Program-made: the position numbers and the translations under genes
Shown: piece after piece, positions 1 to 8,889 of the stretch
Numbering within the stretch: the first letter of the stretch is position 1
How the letters are laid out: each line of letters opens with the position of its first letter
Origin: Desulfosarcina sp. BuS5
Lineage (GTDB): Bacteria; Desulfobacterota; Desulfobacteria; Desulfobacterales; BuS5
Assembly: GCF_028752835.1 (NCBI RefSeq)
Contig: NZ_CP087952.1
Coordinates: forward strand, 1,841,041-1,905,040
Reading direction: 5' to 3'
DNA: 64,000 bases
Notes under the pieces: model-generated
The model's database searches: none
Seen by the model: the letters and a program-made list of their open reading frames with translations, nothing else
Told to the model about the DNA's origin: nothing

Positions 1-2069
1 CCAAGCGGCATAAACGCAAAAAGGTTAAACCTTCGGTTAAAACAAAGCTCCTTGAATTTGCCGATTTAAAAACAGATGACCTTGTGGTTCATATTGAACA
101 CGGCATCGGCAGATATAAGGGCCTGGTCAAGTTGAAGATGCCGGGAACAACCAGTGACTTCCTGTTATTAGAATATAAAGATGACGACAAGCTTTATCTT
201 CCCGTAGATAGAATGGGTATGGTAGATAAATACATGGGAGTGGAGGGTATTAATCCGCTTCTTGACAAGATGGGTGGAAAATCCTGGAATCGTGTCAAAA
301 AAAAGGTTAAAAAGTCGGTTGAAAAAATAGCGGGAGAACTGCTTAAGATCTATTCTGAGCGCAAGATAAAGAAGGGTTATGCTTTCTCGGGTGCAGACAG
401 TCATTTCAGGGAATTTGAGGCCGGTTTTGCTTTTGAAGAGACGGACGATCAATCGCAGGCAATTGAAGATGTTTTAAATGACATGGAACAGCCGTTACCT
501 ATGGACCGGCTGGTATGCGGCGATGTGGGGTACGGAAAAACGGAGGTGGCCCTGCGCGCATCTTTTAAGGCTGTGTGTGACGGCAAGCAGGCGGCTATCC
601 TGGTTCCCACAACGGTTCTTGCGGAGCAGCATTTTAATACATTTTCAGATCGTTTTAAAGATTATCCAGTCAGGATCGAATGTCTGAACCGGTTCCGTTC
701 CCAAAAAAAACAGCATGAAATTGTTGAGGGTCTTAAATCCGGAAAAGTGGATATTGTTATCGGCACTCATCGGCTTGTCCAAAAGGATGTCAGTTTTAAA
801 GACCTTGGGCTCTTTGTGCTTGATGAAGAGCAGCGTTTTGGAGTAAAACATAAAGAGAGGCTTAAAAAATTACGTAAAACAGTTGATGTTTTAGCCTTGA
901 CCGCAACCCCAATACCAAGAACCTTGCACATGTCGCTCATGGGGGTGCGTGACATAAGTATTATTTCGACTCCACCGGAGGAAAGACGCGGCATTATCAC
1001 ATATATCTGTAAATTCGATTTCAGGGTAATCGCAGATGCAATCCGTAAGGAATTGAAAAGAGGCGGTCAGATTTTCTTTGTCCATAATAATATTCATAGT
1101 ATATGGGCAATCTCGAAAAAAATAAAGGAGGCTGTTCCGGAAGTAAGGCTTGATGTTGCTCATGGCCGTCTTCCCAAAAATGATCTGGAAAAAGTAATGC
1201 TCCGTTTTATGAAAAAGGAGATTGATCTGCTGGTCTGCACAACTATTGTTGAATCCGGTCTCGATATACCTTCGGCTAATACAATACTTGTAAGCCGGGC
1301 AGACAAATTTGGACTGGCCCAGATGTATCAGCTCAGGGGACGGGTTGGTCGTTCTGATGAACAGGCCTATGCGTATCTCTTTATACCTGATGAGAGCGTT
1401 CTTCCCGTAAACGCCCAGAAACGACTCAAGATCTTGATGGAGCACAGCGATCTTGGTTCGGGTTTTCAGATTGCCATGAATGATCTTAAACTTCGCGGCG
1501 GCGGGACGATTCTAGGAGCTTCCCAGTCGGGCCATATCGCAGCGGTCGGTTATGATATGTTTCTTCAGCTCATGGAAAAGTCGATGTCGGAGTTGAAGGG
1601 AGAAACCTTTGTTGAAAATCTTGATCCCGAGATTAATGTCAACATATCCTGTTATATCCCTGAGTCGTATATACAGGATATTGATTTGAGGCTGTCAATA
1701 TATCGCCGACTGGCCAGGATGGATGATATCGGGGAGATTCCCGAGTTCCGGAATGACATGAAAGACAGATTCGGCAAACTGCCGAATGAAGTGAATAATC
1801 TTCTAGTAAAGATCATCATTAAGATTATGTCTGTTCAGGCTGGTGTCAGGCGTCTCGATTTGGCTGGTGAGAATCTCGTCCTCAATTTTTCTGAAGTTCA
1901 TCAGGCCAATCCCCTAGGTATTATCGGTATGATCGACTCCGGGGACAACAGATACAGGTTTACCCCTGATCATGCTTTTCATGCCAGGCTGTTAAAGGGG
2001 AGCGCCCTGAGTCCGATGGTTCAGACTAAAAATATATTGAAGGAAATTGCTCAACGTGTTAACGGCTAA
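1..2069 (+). CDS. mfd: Transcription-repair coupling factor Mfd, C-terminal part (5' end outside window)
   Basis: Superfamily 2 translocase that removes RNA polymerase stalled at DNA lesions and recruits UvrA. The frame is open from base 3, so about 690 C-terminal residues are visible and the UvrB-like N-terminal part lies before the window. Visible in order: the RNA-polymerase-interacting (CarD/TRCF) domain beginning at VVHIEHGIGRYKGL, the Walker A loop GDVGYGKTE, the DEEQRFG box, LTATPIPRTLHMSL, the helicase motif QLRGRVGRS, and the C-terminal TRCF domain. The ATG at 84 lies inside the RID domain and is not the true start. A SurA-like gene follows after 16 bp on the same strand. Confidence 0.95.
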   Translation, partial: KRHKRKKVKPSVKTKLLEFADLKTDDLVVHIEHGIGRYKGLVKLKMPGTTSDFLLLEYKDDDKLYLPVDRMGMVDKYMGVEGINPLLDKMGGKSWNRVKKKVKKSVEKIAGELLKIYSERKIKKGYAFSGADSHFREFEAGFAFEETDDQSQAIEDVLNDMEQPLPMDRLVCGDVGYGKTEVALRASFKAVCDGKQAAILVPTTVLAEQHFNTFSDRFKDYPVRIECLNRFRSQKKQHEIVEGLKSGKVDIVIGTHRLVQKDVSFKDLGLFVLDEEQRFGVKHKERLKKLRKTVDVLALTATPIPRTLHMSLMGVRDISIISTPPEERRGIITYICKFDFRVIADAIRKELKRGGQIFFVHNNIHSIWAISKKIKEAVPEVRLDVAHGRLPKNDLEKVMLRFMKKEIDLLVCTTIVESGLDIPSANTILVSRADKFGLAQMYQLRGRVGRSDEQAYAYLFIPDESVLPVNAQKRLKILMEHSDLGSGFQIAMNDLKLRGGGTILGASQSGHIAAVGYDMFLQLMEKSMSELKGETFVENLDPEINVNISCYIPESYIQDIDLRLSIYRRLARMDDIGEIPEFRNDMKDRFGKLPNEVNNLLVKIIIKIMSVQAGVRRLDLAGENLVLNFSEVHQANPLGIIGMIDSGDNRYRFTPDHAFHARLLKGSALSPMVQTKNILKEIAQRVNG

Positions 2070-2085
2070 ACGGTTTTTTTGAGAT

Positions 2086-2793
2086 ATGAGAATGAAGGCC
2101 TGTTGCATAATATTGTGTATGGTGTTGGCGGCAAATATTTTTTGGTTTTTGTCAGGTTGTAGCTGCTCTGACAATGCTTTGCAAATAGAGTCCACAGATG
2201 AATATTTGATTAAGGTCAATGACAGGGTTATCAACGTGCGTGATTTTAACTCTGATTTTGAAATGATTGAATCCTTGTACCCCTATAATTCGATGCAGAC
2301 CCCGGCTATTTTAAATGATGCGAAGATTATGTTTTTAAATCAGCTTATAGAAGAGATGGTTCTGGCTGAAAGGGCTGAAGAATTGAATATTAATATTACT
2401 GATAATAATGTAGAAAAGGTTGTCTCTGATATAAAAAAAGATTATCCTGATGATGAATTTAAAAAAAATTTTCTTGAAAATGCTGTTCCATATAATTTCT
2501 GGAGAAATGGGATCAGGAAACGTCTGATTATGGAAAGGGTCATTGAAAAAGATCTGGGAGAGAGGATAGCGATAATACCTGAAGACATAATAAAGTATTA
2601 CGAAGGGTATAATGAAGGTAGAAATGAAAATTCGGATTCAACAATAGGGCCCGATGATATAAACAAAAAAATAATAAAACATTTGCGCAGGGAAAAATCG
2701 GAAAAGATGTATGGTCCCTGGCTGGGTGATCTGAAAAAAAAATATAATATTAAAGTGAACATGACTGAATGGAATAAAATAATAAAAGGCTGA
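2086..2793 (+). CDS. SurA N-terminal-domain lipoprotein (periplasmic chaperone-like)
   Basis: Predicted exported protein of 235 residues. The N-terminus has a hydrophobic stretch ending in LSGCSC, a plausible lipobox with Cys as the lipidated residue. The rest resembles the SurA N-terminal chaperone fold: a short beta segment (YLIKVNDRVINVRDF), then helices with the LNQLIEEMVLAERAEEL pattern. No parvulin PPIase domain is visible, so it is probably a chaperone without isomerase activity. It lies between mfd and a full SurA/PpiC protein that starts 12 bp downstream, so the two were probably co-transcribed and may act on the same outer-membrane clients. The family is assigned by pattern only. 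Confidence 0.7.
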   Translation: MRMKACCIILCMVLAANIFWFLSGCSCSDNALQIESTDEYLIKVNDRVINVRDFNSDFEMIESLYPYNSMQTPAILNDAKIMFLNQLIEEMVLAERAEELNINITDNNVEKVVSDIKKDYPDDEFKKNFLENAVPYNFWRNGIRKRLIMERVIEKDLGERIAIIPEDIIKYYEGYNEGRNENSDSTIGPDDINKKIIKHLRREKSEKMYGPWLGDLKKKYNIKVNMTEWNKIIKG

Positions 2794-2804
2794 TTCAATT
2801 AAAA

Positions 2805-3824
2805 ATGAAAGTATACTTTTACTCAATATTTAAGATCTCGGAGTTTAATTCTGTTTATATAATTTTTTTCTTGTTATCGTTTTTTTTTGTAAATTGTAGT
2901 TTGAGCAGCGCTGAAGTGGTTGATAGAATTATTGCAATTGTTAATGACAAGATAATAACGCTTTCCGAACTTAATCTTGCGTTGAAACCTTATCTGGCTC
3001 GAATCAAGTCAATGGGGCGTACCCCTGAAGATGAACGGCAATTTTTGTATACCGTTCGGGAAAAAGTACTCAATGATCTCATTAATGATAAACTGACTTA
3101 TCTGGAAGCAAAGCATTATAAAGTTACAATAACAGATGATGAAATTGATAAAACAATAGAACGTATTAAAGAGGCTAATTATCATACTGATGAGGATTTC
3201 AGGGAAATATTGGCAAAGGAAGGCGTGACAATTGAGGAGTATCGCCGGGATCTTAAAGAACAGATGCTCAGATCAAGGGTTGTTGATTATGAAGTACGTT
3301 CCAAGGTTGTTATAACTAAAGAAGATATAATGGCATATTATGAAGCTAACCAGGAAAAATACGCCGCCGAAAAGAGATATCATCTTCGTAATATTTTAAT
3401 GCGCCCTTCTTCTTTTTCGGGTGAAGAAACCAGGCAAAATCTTTTGAACAAGATGGCGGATATCCTGGTAAAATTAGAAGAGGGGAAGTCTTTTTCAGAT
3501 TTGGCGCGTGTTTACAGTCAATCACCATTTGCCGGAGAAGGCGGCGATCTTGGATTTTGCAAGTTTGATGATCTTGCACCGGAAATACAGGATGCTTTAA
3601 AAGGATTAATAGCGGGTGAGTGGACCGGAATCCTTGATACCGACCAGGGGTTTCAGATTTTTTATATTGAAGATATTGAAGATATTGAAGATACGCCAGG
3701 CAGGTCCCTTGAGGAGGCGTCAAAGGAAATAGAAGAAACTCTTTATACTGAAAGGGTAAATCAAAGGTTTAAGGTGTGGGTTGAGGGGATGCGTGCAAAG
3801 TCGCACATCAAAATAATACAGTAA
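2805..3824 (+). CDS. SurA/PpiC-type peptidyl-prolyl cis-trans isomerase
   Basis: A periplasmic foldase of 339 residues. It has a signal-like hydrophobic N-terminus, a SurA_N chaperone region from VVDRIIAIVNDKIITLSELN, and one parvulin (rotamase) domain at about residues 190-290, with YHLRNILM, FSDLARVYSQSPFAGEGGDLGF and GEWTGILDTDQGFQIFYI as its recognisable segments. E. coli SurA carries two parvulin domains; this one has a single domain. It is the second gene of a SurA-like pair. A repeated direct run coding DIEDIED occurs near 3660. The gene stops 2 bp before an E1 repeat copy that separates it from the rodZ-like gene. Confidence 0.85.
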   Translation: MKVYFYSIFKISEFNSVYIIFFLLSFFFVNCSLSSAEVVDRIIAIVNDKIITLSELNLALKPYLARIKSMGRTPEDERQFLYTVREKVLNDLINDKLTYLEAKHYKVTITDDEIDKTIERIKEANYHTDEDFREILAKEGVTIEEYRRDLKEQMLRSRVVDYEVRSKVVITKEDIMAYYEANQEKYAAEKRYHLRNILMRPSSFSGEETRQNLLNKMADILVKLEEGKSFSDLARVYSQSPFAGEGGDLGFCKFDDLAPEIQDALKGLIAGEWTGILDTDQGFQIFYIEDIEDIEDTPGRSLEEASKEIEETLYTERVNQRFKVWVEGMRAKSHIKIIQ

Positions 3825-3825
3825 A

Positions 3826-3944
3826 TATAGATTGTCACATAAATAATTTCACTGCGTTATCGGTCGTCGGAGTATTACAATACGCCTTCCTCCCTCTGGC
3901 CTTGTGCCAATTTTTAAAATCAGGTTATTATCTGACAATTTATA
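3826..3944. repeat. E1 palindromic repeat, copy 1 (MITE-like)
   Basis: A 119-bp element with related ends: TATAGATTGTCACATAAAT on the left, and on the right the complement of TATAAATTGTCAGATAAT. The internal block ACTGCGTTATCGGTCGTCGG recurs at 15203, 17481, 29832 and 61648. The core here is the short palindrome GTATTACAATAC. It fills the space between the SurA-like and rodZ-like genes, so any rodZ promoter lies in or beside it. Confidence 0.8.
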
Positions 3945-3964
3945 GCTCTGCATGGAGTGGTGAT

Positions 3965-4747
3965 ATGAATATCGATCAAGAAAATCTTTCCTTTGGCAGG
4001 CTCCTTCGGTCATTAAGACGTGAGAAAAACATGACCCTGGACGATCTTTTTGAGATAACCAGGGTATCGAAGACGATGCTGGAGCTTATTGAAAAGGAAG
4101 ATCATGAGAGACTGCCGGCAGCGGTGCTTGTAAAAAATTTTTTACGCTCCTATGCGGATGCTGTCGGCGCTGATAGAGATGAGATTGTAAGGTTATACCT
4201 CCGTAGTAATAAAAATGCCGGCAGGAATCTCCGCCTTGAAGCATCCCGGGCCGAACCTGGTACAAGATTTTGGCCCAGATTTTTGCTGGCTGTTTCAGCT
4301 TTGGCGGTGATTATCGGTTTGACTGTTTTTATGATGAAAAAAGGGGCTGACGAACCGATTGGAAACATAGAGCCTCAGGCAGCTTCTATAGAACAGGGCG
4401 CTGCCGAGGAACCGCAAGCTGATCTTTTAAATGAACAGAATCCGCCTGAGCAGAGAGTGACAGAGGCGGAAGAGTTGCCTGAAGCGGAGGAAGCGCCGGT
4501 GGCGGTTGTGCTTGAAAAATTACTTTTGAAAATTGTATCTGTTGAAGAAACCTGGCTTAAAGTGATTATAGATAGCCATGATTCGACTGAATACACTGTT
4601 AAGCCAGGAGATAGTCTGGAATTTGAAGCTTTTTCCGGTTATAATATCCTCATCGGCAATGCTACAGGGGTTAAACTTTTTTTAAATGATAAGCCCATAG
4701 AAGTGCCCGGCAGGACCGGCCAGGTTGTGAATATACAGATTCCGTAG
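3965..4747 (+). CDS. RodZ-like helix-turn-helix membrane protein (DUF4115)
   Basis: A bitopic membrane protein of 260 residues. An N-terminal Cro/CI-type HTH_25 domain (FGRLLRSLRREKNMTLDDL...) is followed by a basic linker, one transmembrane helix around residues 100-120 (FLLAVSALAVIIGLTVFMM), a Glu/Pro/Ala-rich periplasmic linker, and a C-terminal DUF4115 beta domain (LLLKIVSVEETWLKVIID...). This is the architecture of RodZ, which links MreB to the cell-wall elongation machinery. I chose the ATG at 3965 because MNIDQENLSFG begins just before the HTH; the in-frame ATG at 3902 falls within the E1 repeat. Confidence 0.8.
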   Translation: MNIDQENLSFGRLLRSLRREKNMTLDDLFEITRVSKTMLELIEKEDHERLPAAVLVKNFLRSYADAVGADRDEIVRLYLRSNKNAGRNLRLEASRAEPGTRFWPRFLLAVSALAVIIGLTVFMMKKGADEPIGNIEPQAASIEQGAAEEPQADLLNEQNPPEQRVTEAEELPEAEEAPVAVVLEKLLLKIVSVEETWLKVIIDSHDSTEYTVKPGDSLEFEAFSGYNILIGNATGVKLFLNDKPIEVPGRTGQVVNIQIP

Positions 4748-4823
4748 TGGCAGGCCCCCTGTGCCTGCCCGATTACAAATTGACCATGCAGTGCCGGGCA
4801 ACCACAGGGGGTTGCCCCTACGG
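4744..4823. repeat. Double-hairpin intergenic repeat (copy 1)
   Basis: Two GC-rich hairpins about 25 bases apart: GGCAGGCCCCCTGTGCCTGCC and GGGCAACC-ACAG-GGGGTTGCCC followed by CTAC. The same two hairpins recur in swapped order at 32875-32962. This is a REP/BIME-like arrangement between the rodZ-like gene and mgtE. Confidence 0.65.
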
Positions 4824-4841
4824 TTAACGGTACGTTTTTTT

Positions 4842-6194
4842 ATGAAAAATGATAGACACAATATATTGCTGAAGAGCGTCAAGAGACTGCTTAGACGTGA
4901 TGCCGTAATACATCTGCGCAAGATAGCAAATAAGACCCATGGCGCGGATCTTTCTATGCTGTTTCGTTCACTTTCCGTAAACCAGCAGCATATTATTTTT
5001 AATTTAATTGAGGATACGGAACAGAAGGGGATTCTTTTAAGCCAGCTCGATGAGAATGATTTTCTTGCTTTGAGCGAAGGCCTGGAGATTGAGAGTTTTG
5101 TTAAAGTGCTTGAATGCATGGCGTCGGATGATGCTGCGGACTTGATAGGACGGCTTCCGGAGGAACAGGCTGCAATACTCCTCGAAAAAATGAAAAACGA
5201 GGATTCTGATGAAGTCGAAGAGCTGCTGAATTATGAAGATGATACAGCCGGTGGTATCATGGTTACCGATTTCATTGCTTTAAAGGATGATACAACGGCA
5301 GAAAAGGCAATCAGGTCATTACAAAAGGAACATATGGATGTTGAGATGCCTTTTTATCTTTATGTTGTGGATGAATACGGGAATCTTATGGGTGTCTGTT
5401 CCTTGAGGCAGCTTGTTGTTGTTCCTCCTGAAACTCCGTTAAAGGAATTCATGACCACTGAAGTTTTCTCTGTAACTACTGATACAGACCAGGAGGAGGT
5501 TGCAAAAATAGTCGCCCGATATGATATTCTGGCGGTGCCTGTTGTGGATGAAACCAACAAGCTGGCAGGTATCGTTACAGTGGATGATGTAATTGATATT
5601 TTCCGGGAGGAAGCAACTGAAGATATCCTGAAAATGGCGGGAGTAGGTGAAGAATTCGTAGAGACACAATCTGTAATCAGAAGCACCCGCAAACGACTGC
5701 CGTGGCTCTTTGCAAGCTGCCTGGGCGGAGTAATAGCCTCCATCGTTATCGGTAGTTTTGAGGCCAGTTTAAGCCAGGTGGCATATCTTGCGGCTTTTAT
5801 TCCGGTTATCATGGGTATGGGAGGCAACGTCGGCATCCAGTCATCAACTATTGTGGTTCGCGGTCTCGCGACAGGCCGTTTCAATGTAAGAGATGTTTGG
5901 GCCGTAGTTTCCAAGGAATTGGTTATAGGATTGATTCTCGGTACAGGTTACGGGGTCCTTATAGGCACTGTTGCCCAATTCAGATATAACACGGCAGCGG
6001 TAGCCTTATCCGCTGGACTGGGAACCCTAAGTTCCATGTCCATAGCCTCTCTTATGGGTTCCATAATGCCTATGTTGTTCGTAAGGATCAACATAGATCC
6101 TGCCGTTGCAACAGGTCCTTTTGTAACATCCTCAATTGATTTCATAAGTGTTTTTTTTTATCTTTATATCGCAACCCGTCTTCTTGGTATTTGA
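4842..6194 (+). CDS. mgtE: Magnesium transporter MgtE
   Basis: Predicted inner-membrane Mg2+ channel of about 450 residues. In order: the cytoplasmic MgtE N domain (helical repeats such as LIGRLPEEQAAILLEKM), two CBS domains (about residues 130-250, including GVCSLRQLVVVPPETPL and LAGIVTVDDVIDIF), a connecting helix, and five transmembrane helices from about residue 285, with the pore-region signature IPVIMGMGGNVGIQSS and the final ATGPFVTSSIDFISV. Length and order match the family. I chose the ATG at 4842 because the upstream ATG at 4761 lies within the double-hairpin repeat. recO starts 5 bp after the stop. Confidence 0.92.
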   Translation: MKNDRHNILLKSVKRLLRRDAVIHLRKIANKTHGADLSMLFRSLSVNQQHIIFNLIEDTEQKGILLSQLDENDFLALSEGLEIESFVKVLECMASDDAADLIGRLPEEQAAILLEKMKNEDSDEVEELLNYEDDTAGGIMVTDFIALKDDTTAEKAIRSLQKEHMDVEMPFYLYVVDEYGNLMGVCSLRQLVVVPPETPLKEFMTTEVFSVTTDTDQEEVAKIVARYDILAVPVVDETNKLAGIVTVDDVIDIFREEATEDILKMAGVGEEFVETQSVIRSTRKRLPWLFASCLGGVIASIVIGSFEASLSQVAYLAAFIPVIMGMGGNVGIQSSTIVVRGLATGRFNVRDVWAVVSKELVIGLILGTGYGVLIGTVAQFRYNTAAVALSAGLGTLSSMSIASLMGSIMPMLFVRINIDPAVATGPFVTSSIDFISVFFYLYIATRLLGI

Positions 6195-6198
6195 AGGG

Positions 6199-6960
6199 AT
6201 GCCGAGTTTGATGACATCAGCTATTTTGCTGCGCCGAATTGATTTTGGCGATTATGATCTTATTATTACTTTTTTCTCTCTAAAAAGCGGTAAGATTTCT
6301 TTAATCGCAAAATCAGCAAAAAAAAGCGTCAAAAGATTCGGCGGTATGCTGGAATTATTTTCTGTTCTGGATATAGTCTATAGCAGGGGGCGCAAAAAAA
6401 GCCTCCCCGTTCTGCAGGAAGCCTCACTTATAAAGCCGTTCAGTGAAATAAGAAAGGATATAACAAAGACGGCTTATGCAAGTTACTGGGCGGAATTGAT
6501 CAATAAATGGATTGAGGAAGGCGCTGTTCAGAAAGAAATCTTTTTCCTTTTCCAGTATGTTTTGTGCGAACTTGATGCCGGGATTATTCCTGATGCCGCA
6601 CTTTCGATTCTTTTTCAGTTGAGGTTTATGTTAATATCAGGGCTGCTGCCGAATTTGTCGCGCTGCAGTATCTGCAATACAGGAATAGATCAAACCAAAG
6701 AGGATGAATTTACTTGTGATCTTGCAAGTGGCGGCATTCTGTGCGGTCGATGCGGTAAAACATCAGGCAAAAGCTTAAAGCTTGCCAGGGGTACAATCAA
6801 ACAGCTCCTTTGGATGGAACATAAGGATCTGGCAACAGCAGCAAGAATCAGAATCGCATCAGGATCCATGAAAGAAGGACTCCTGTTTCTCGAATCCTTT
6901 GTACAATATCATCTTGGCAAAGAGTTGAAGAGTTTGAATTTTCTAAAACAGATACGCTGA
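6199..6960 (+). CDS. recO: DNA repair protein RecO
   Basis: A protein of 253 residues for RecFOR recombination mediation, which loads RecA onto SSB-coated DNA. The N-terminal OB fold is seen in SAILLRRIDFGDYDLIITFFS and the helical C-terminal part carries a zinc site (CSICNTG ... CGRCG). The ATG at 6199 is preceded by GAAGGG and lies just after the mgtE stop, suggesting co-transcription. The in-frame ATG at 6148 would overlap mgtE and add residues not found in the family. Confidence 0.88.
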   Translation: MPSLMTSAILLRRIDFGDYDLIITFFSLKSGKISLIAKSAKKSVKRFGGMLELFSVLDIVYSRGRKKSLPVLQEASLIKPFSEIRKDITKTAYASYWAELINKWIEEGAVQKEIFFLFQYVLCELDAGIIPDAALSILFQLRFMLISGLLPNLSRCSICNTGIDQTKEDEFTCDLASGGILCGRCGKTSGKSLKLARGTIKQLLWMEHKDLATAARIRIASGSMKEGLLFLESFVQYHLGKELKSLNFLKQIR

Positions 6961-7083
6961 GGGTTCGCATTGGCTACCGACCTGAGGCAACTACTTCTAT
7001 TAGCCACAGACGCACACAAACATCTTGCTCTGCCGACATGTGGCAGTACGCTCAAAGGTCGTCGATAATTTATTGGTTAATTA
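6961..7083. other. Intergenic segment with repeat remnant and IS target duplication
   Basis: No gene. It contains ATTAGCCACAGACGCACAC, whose complement-like partner (GTTTGTGTGG ... GGTGGCTAAT) lies beyond the IS at 8774-8811. This looks like one palindromic repeat that the IS entered. The last six bases, TAATTA (7078-7083), are the target duplication. Confidence 0.5.
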
Positions 7084-8728
7084 GTATCTGCTGAATTTCT
7101 TTTTTATGAAAGAAATGCTTTGCTATCCATAGCAGTATATGCCATTTTTTAAATTGCAGCTAAATGGTATTTTAAGCACTCTAAAAAGGATAGGAGGTAT
7201 TCTGATGATAAAAAATACTTTTGAAGAAGTTCTTTCTGATGAATGGGTGAAAGCAAATATAACCAATCCAGTTCAGGAATTGGTTATTATCCGTGGGATA
7301 ATTCCATGGCAAAAAATGATTACAAAGTTGTGTAAATTTTATAACACCAGTCAGGGTGCTTTTGGAAAATCTCTCAGGATGATGACAGCGATTTTGATTT
7401 GTATAAAATACTATCAATTAAGTGATAGGCAAATGGTTAAGCATATAAAAGAAAACCACTATATTCAATATTTTTGTAACATCACAAATGAGGAATTGCA
7501 AACATGCCTGGATCCGAGTTCTATATGTGTATTTCGAAAACGTATAGGTGAAGAAGGTGTTGAAATTATAGAAAAAGAAGTTTTTGAGGTTCTACGCAAA
7601 GCTGGGATAATACAGGGTGATAATGCTATGATAGATTCAAGCGTATTGAAAAATAACGTTATCTATCCAAATGATGTACATTTAATTTTTAAAGCTTTTG
7701 ACAAAATGAAACAATTTGCCGTTTTGCATCAAATCTCCTTGTGGTGGGACAATAATGAAGTAAAAAAATTATGGCGAGAATTTTTTTTGAACAAAAAACA
7801 AAACCGTTTGGAATGGTTACTCAAATTTAATATATTATTTATTCCTGCTCTAAAAATATTTGATAAAAAAGTTGAATCATTAAAGACCACAAAGAAAAAA
7901 CAAATAAAAGCTGACAATATGTTTGCTATTCTTACTATTCTTGAAGCACAAACCTTAGAAAAACTCGAAGGTAAAAAACAGATAAAAAACCGGATTGTAT
8001 CCATTGATGAACCGGATGCCCGCCCGATTGTAAAAGGAAAAGAGCATCCGAAGTGTGAATTCGGCACAACAATGGAAATGACTTTCAATAGGGAAGGATT
8101 CATGATTACCATTGAAAATTTTATCGGTAATCCAAATGATAAAACGCTTTTTGCTGGAACACTCGAACAGTTCAAAAAACGGATGAAAGGCGAACCGGAA
8201 AATATTATTACCGACCTTGGTTACAGAAGCAATGGTAATTTTAAAATTGCAGACAATATCAGTAACGTTTTTTTGGGGCGTAAAAAAGATGTATCCGAAG
8301 AAAAACAGAGTTTTTGCTGTAAAGCCCGTTCAGCAACAGAAGGTTTCATAGCTATTGCAAAAAATATTAGAGGTTTTGGATGCAGTCTTTATAGAGGATT
8401 TGAAGGAGACCGTATATGGTCATTGCTTTGTCAAACCGCTTATAATCTTAAAAAGTTTATTCAGCTTCTAATGGGAGAAAAGATTGAAGAAAAAAAACTG
8501 ATGAAACTCGGGCTGGCATAAGCCGAACAAGGATTTTATCAAAAATAGTTGATTTTAAAAAATATGCGGATAGGAGAGGTGCGTCTATAGGTGTTAACAA
8601 TTTGCCGTTTTTTACCAAAATTCAATTAAAATACCACAAATGAGCTTAAAATTTTAGATTAAAATTCTCTATGATTAATATATGAACAATGCTGATATAC
8701 TATGTTATTATCGAAATTCAGCGGATAC
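7084..8728 (+). mobile_element. Insertion sequence, copy 1 (1645 bp)
   Basis: The ends are GTATCTGCTGAATTTC and the complement of GTATCCGCTGAATTTC, a 16-bp inverted repeat with one mismatch. The flanking 6-bp direct repeats TAATTA (7078-7083 and 8729-8734) give exact boundaries. It encodes one transposase. The left end also forms an internal hairpin (ATTTCTTT/AAAGAAAT) upstream of the gene. The size, single ORF and 6-bp duplication are compatible with the ISDol1 group of unclassified IS; that family placement is from memory and tentative. Confidence 0.93.
7205..8521 (+). CDS. DDE transposase of the 1645-bp IS, copy 1
   Basis: A cut-and-paste transposase of 438 residues. Candidate catalytic acidic residues are D in QGDNAMIDSSVLK, D in ENIITDLGYRSNGN and E in ARSATEGFIAIAKNIRGF, the order and spacing expected for a DDE/RNase H fold. 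Its N-terminal part (about residues 60-130) resembles the DUF772-type domain of IS5/IS1182-like enzymes. I chose the ATG at 7205 because AGGAGG lies 8 bases upstream; an in-frame ATG at 7139 would add 22 residues. The same protein is encoded at 20311, 33317 and 40572. Confidence 0.9.
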   Translation: MIKNTFEEVLSDEWVKANITNPVQELVIIRGIIPWQKMITKLCKFYNTSQGAFGKSLRMMTAILICIKYYQLSDRQMVKHIKENHYIQYFCNITNEELQTCLDPSSICVFRKRIGEEGVEIIEKEVFEVLRKAGIIQGDNAMIDSSVLKNNVIYPNDVHLIFKAFDKMKQFAVLHQISLWWDNNEVKKLWREFFLNKKQNRLEWLLKFNILFIPALKIFDKKVESLKTTKKKQIKADNMFAILTILEAQTLEKLEGKKQIKNRIVSIDEPDARPIVKGKEHPKCEFGTTMEMTFNREGFMITIENFIGNPNDKTLFAGTLEQFKKRMKGEPENIITDLGYRSNGNFKIADNISNVFLGRKKDVSEEKQSFCCKARSATEGFIAIAKNIRGFGCSLYRGFEGDRIWSLLCQTAYNLKKFIQLLMGEKIEEKKLMKLGLA

Positions 8729-8734
8729 TAATTA

Positions 8735-8889
8735 GTGCACCGGCAAATATGGTGTTTTGTCCGTGTGAGTTTGTGTGGGTCGAGCGAGCATAGCGAGCGG
8801 GTGGCTAATTATTTTCACGAATAGGGTGACGAAATCATTTTAACCATGAGCAGTTATAGGTTTGCAATAGTTCGTAATAGAGGCATAAT
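8735..8889. other. Intergenic segment beside IS copy 1
   Basis: No gene is seen. It contains the half-repeat GTTTGTGTGGGTC and the palindrome CGAGCGAGCATAGCGAGCG, then a weak GAGG eleven bases before the GHMP kinase start. Confidence 0.4.
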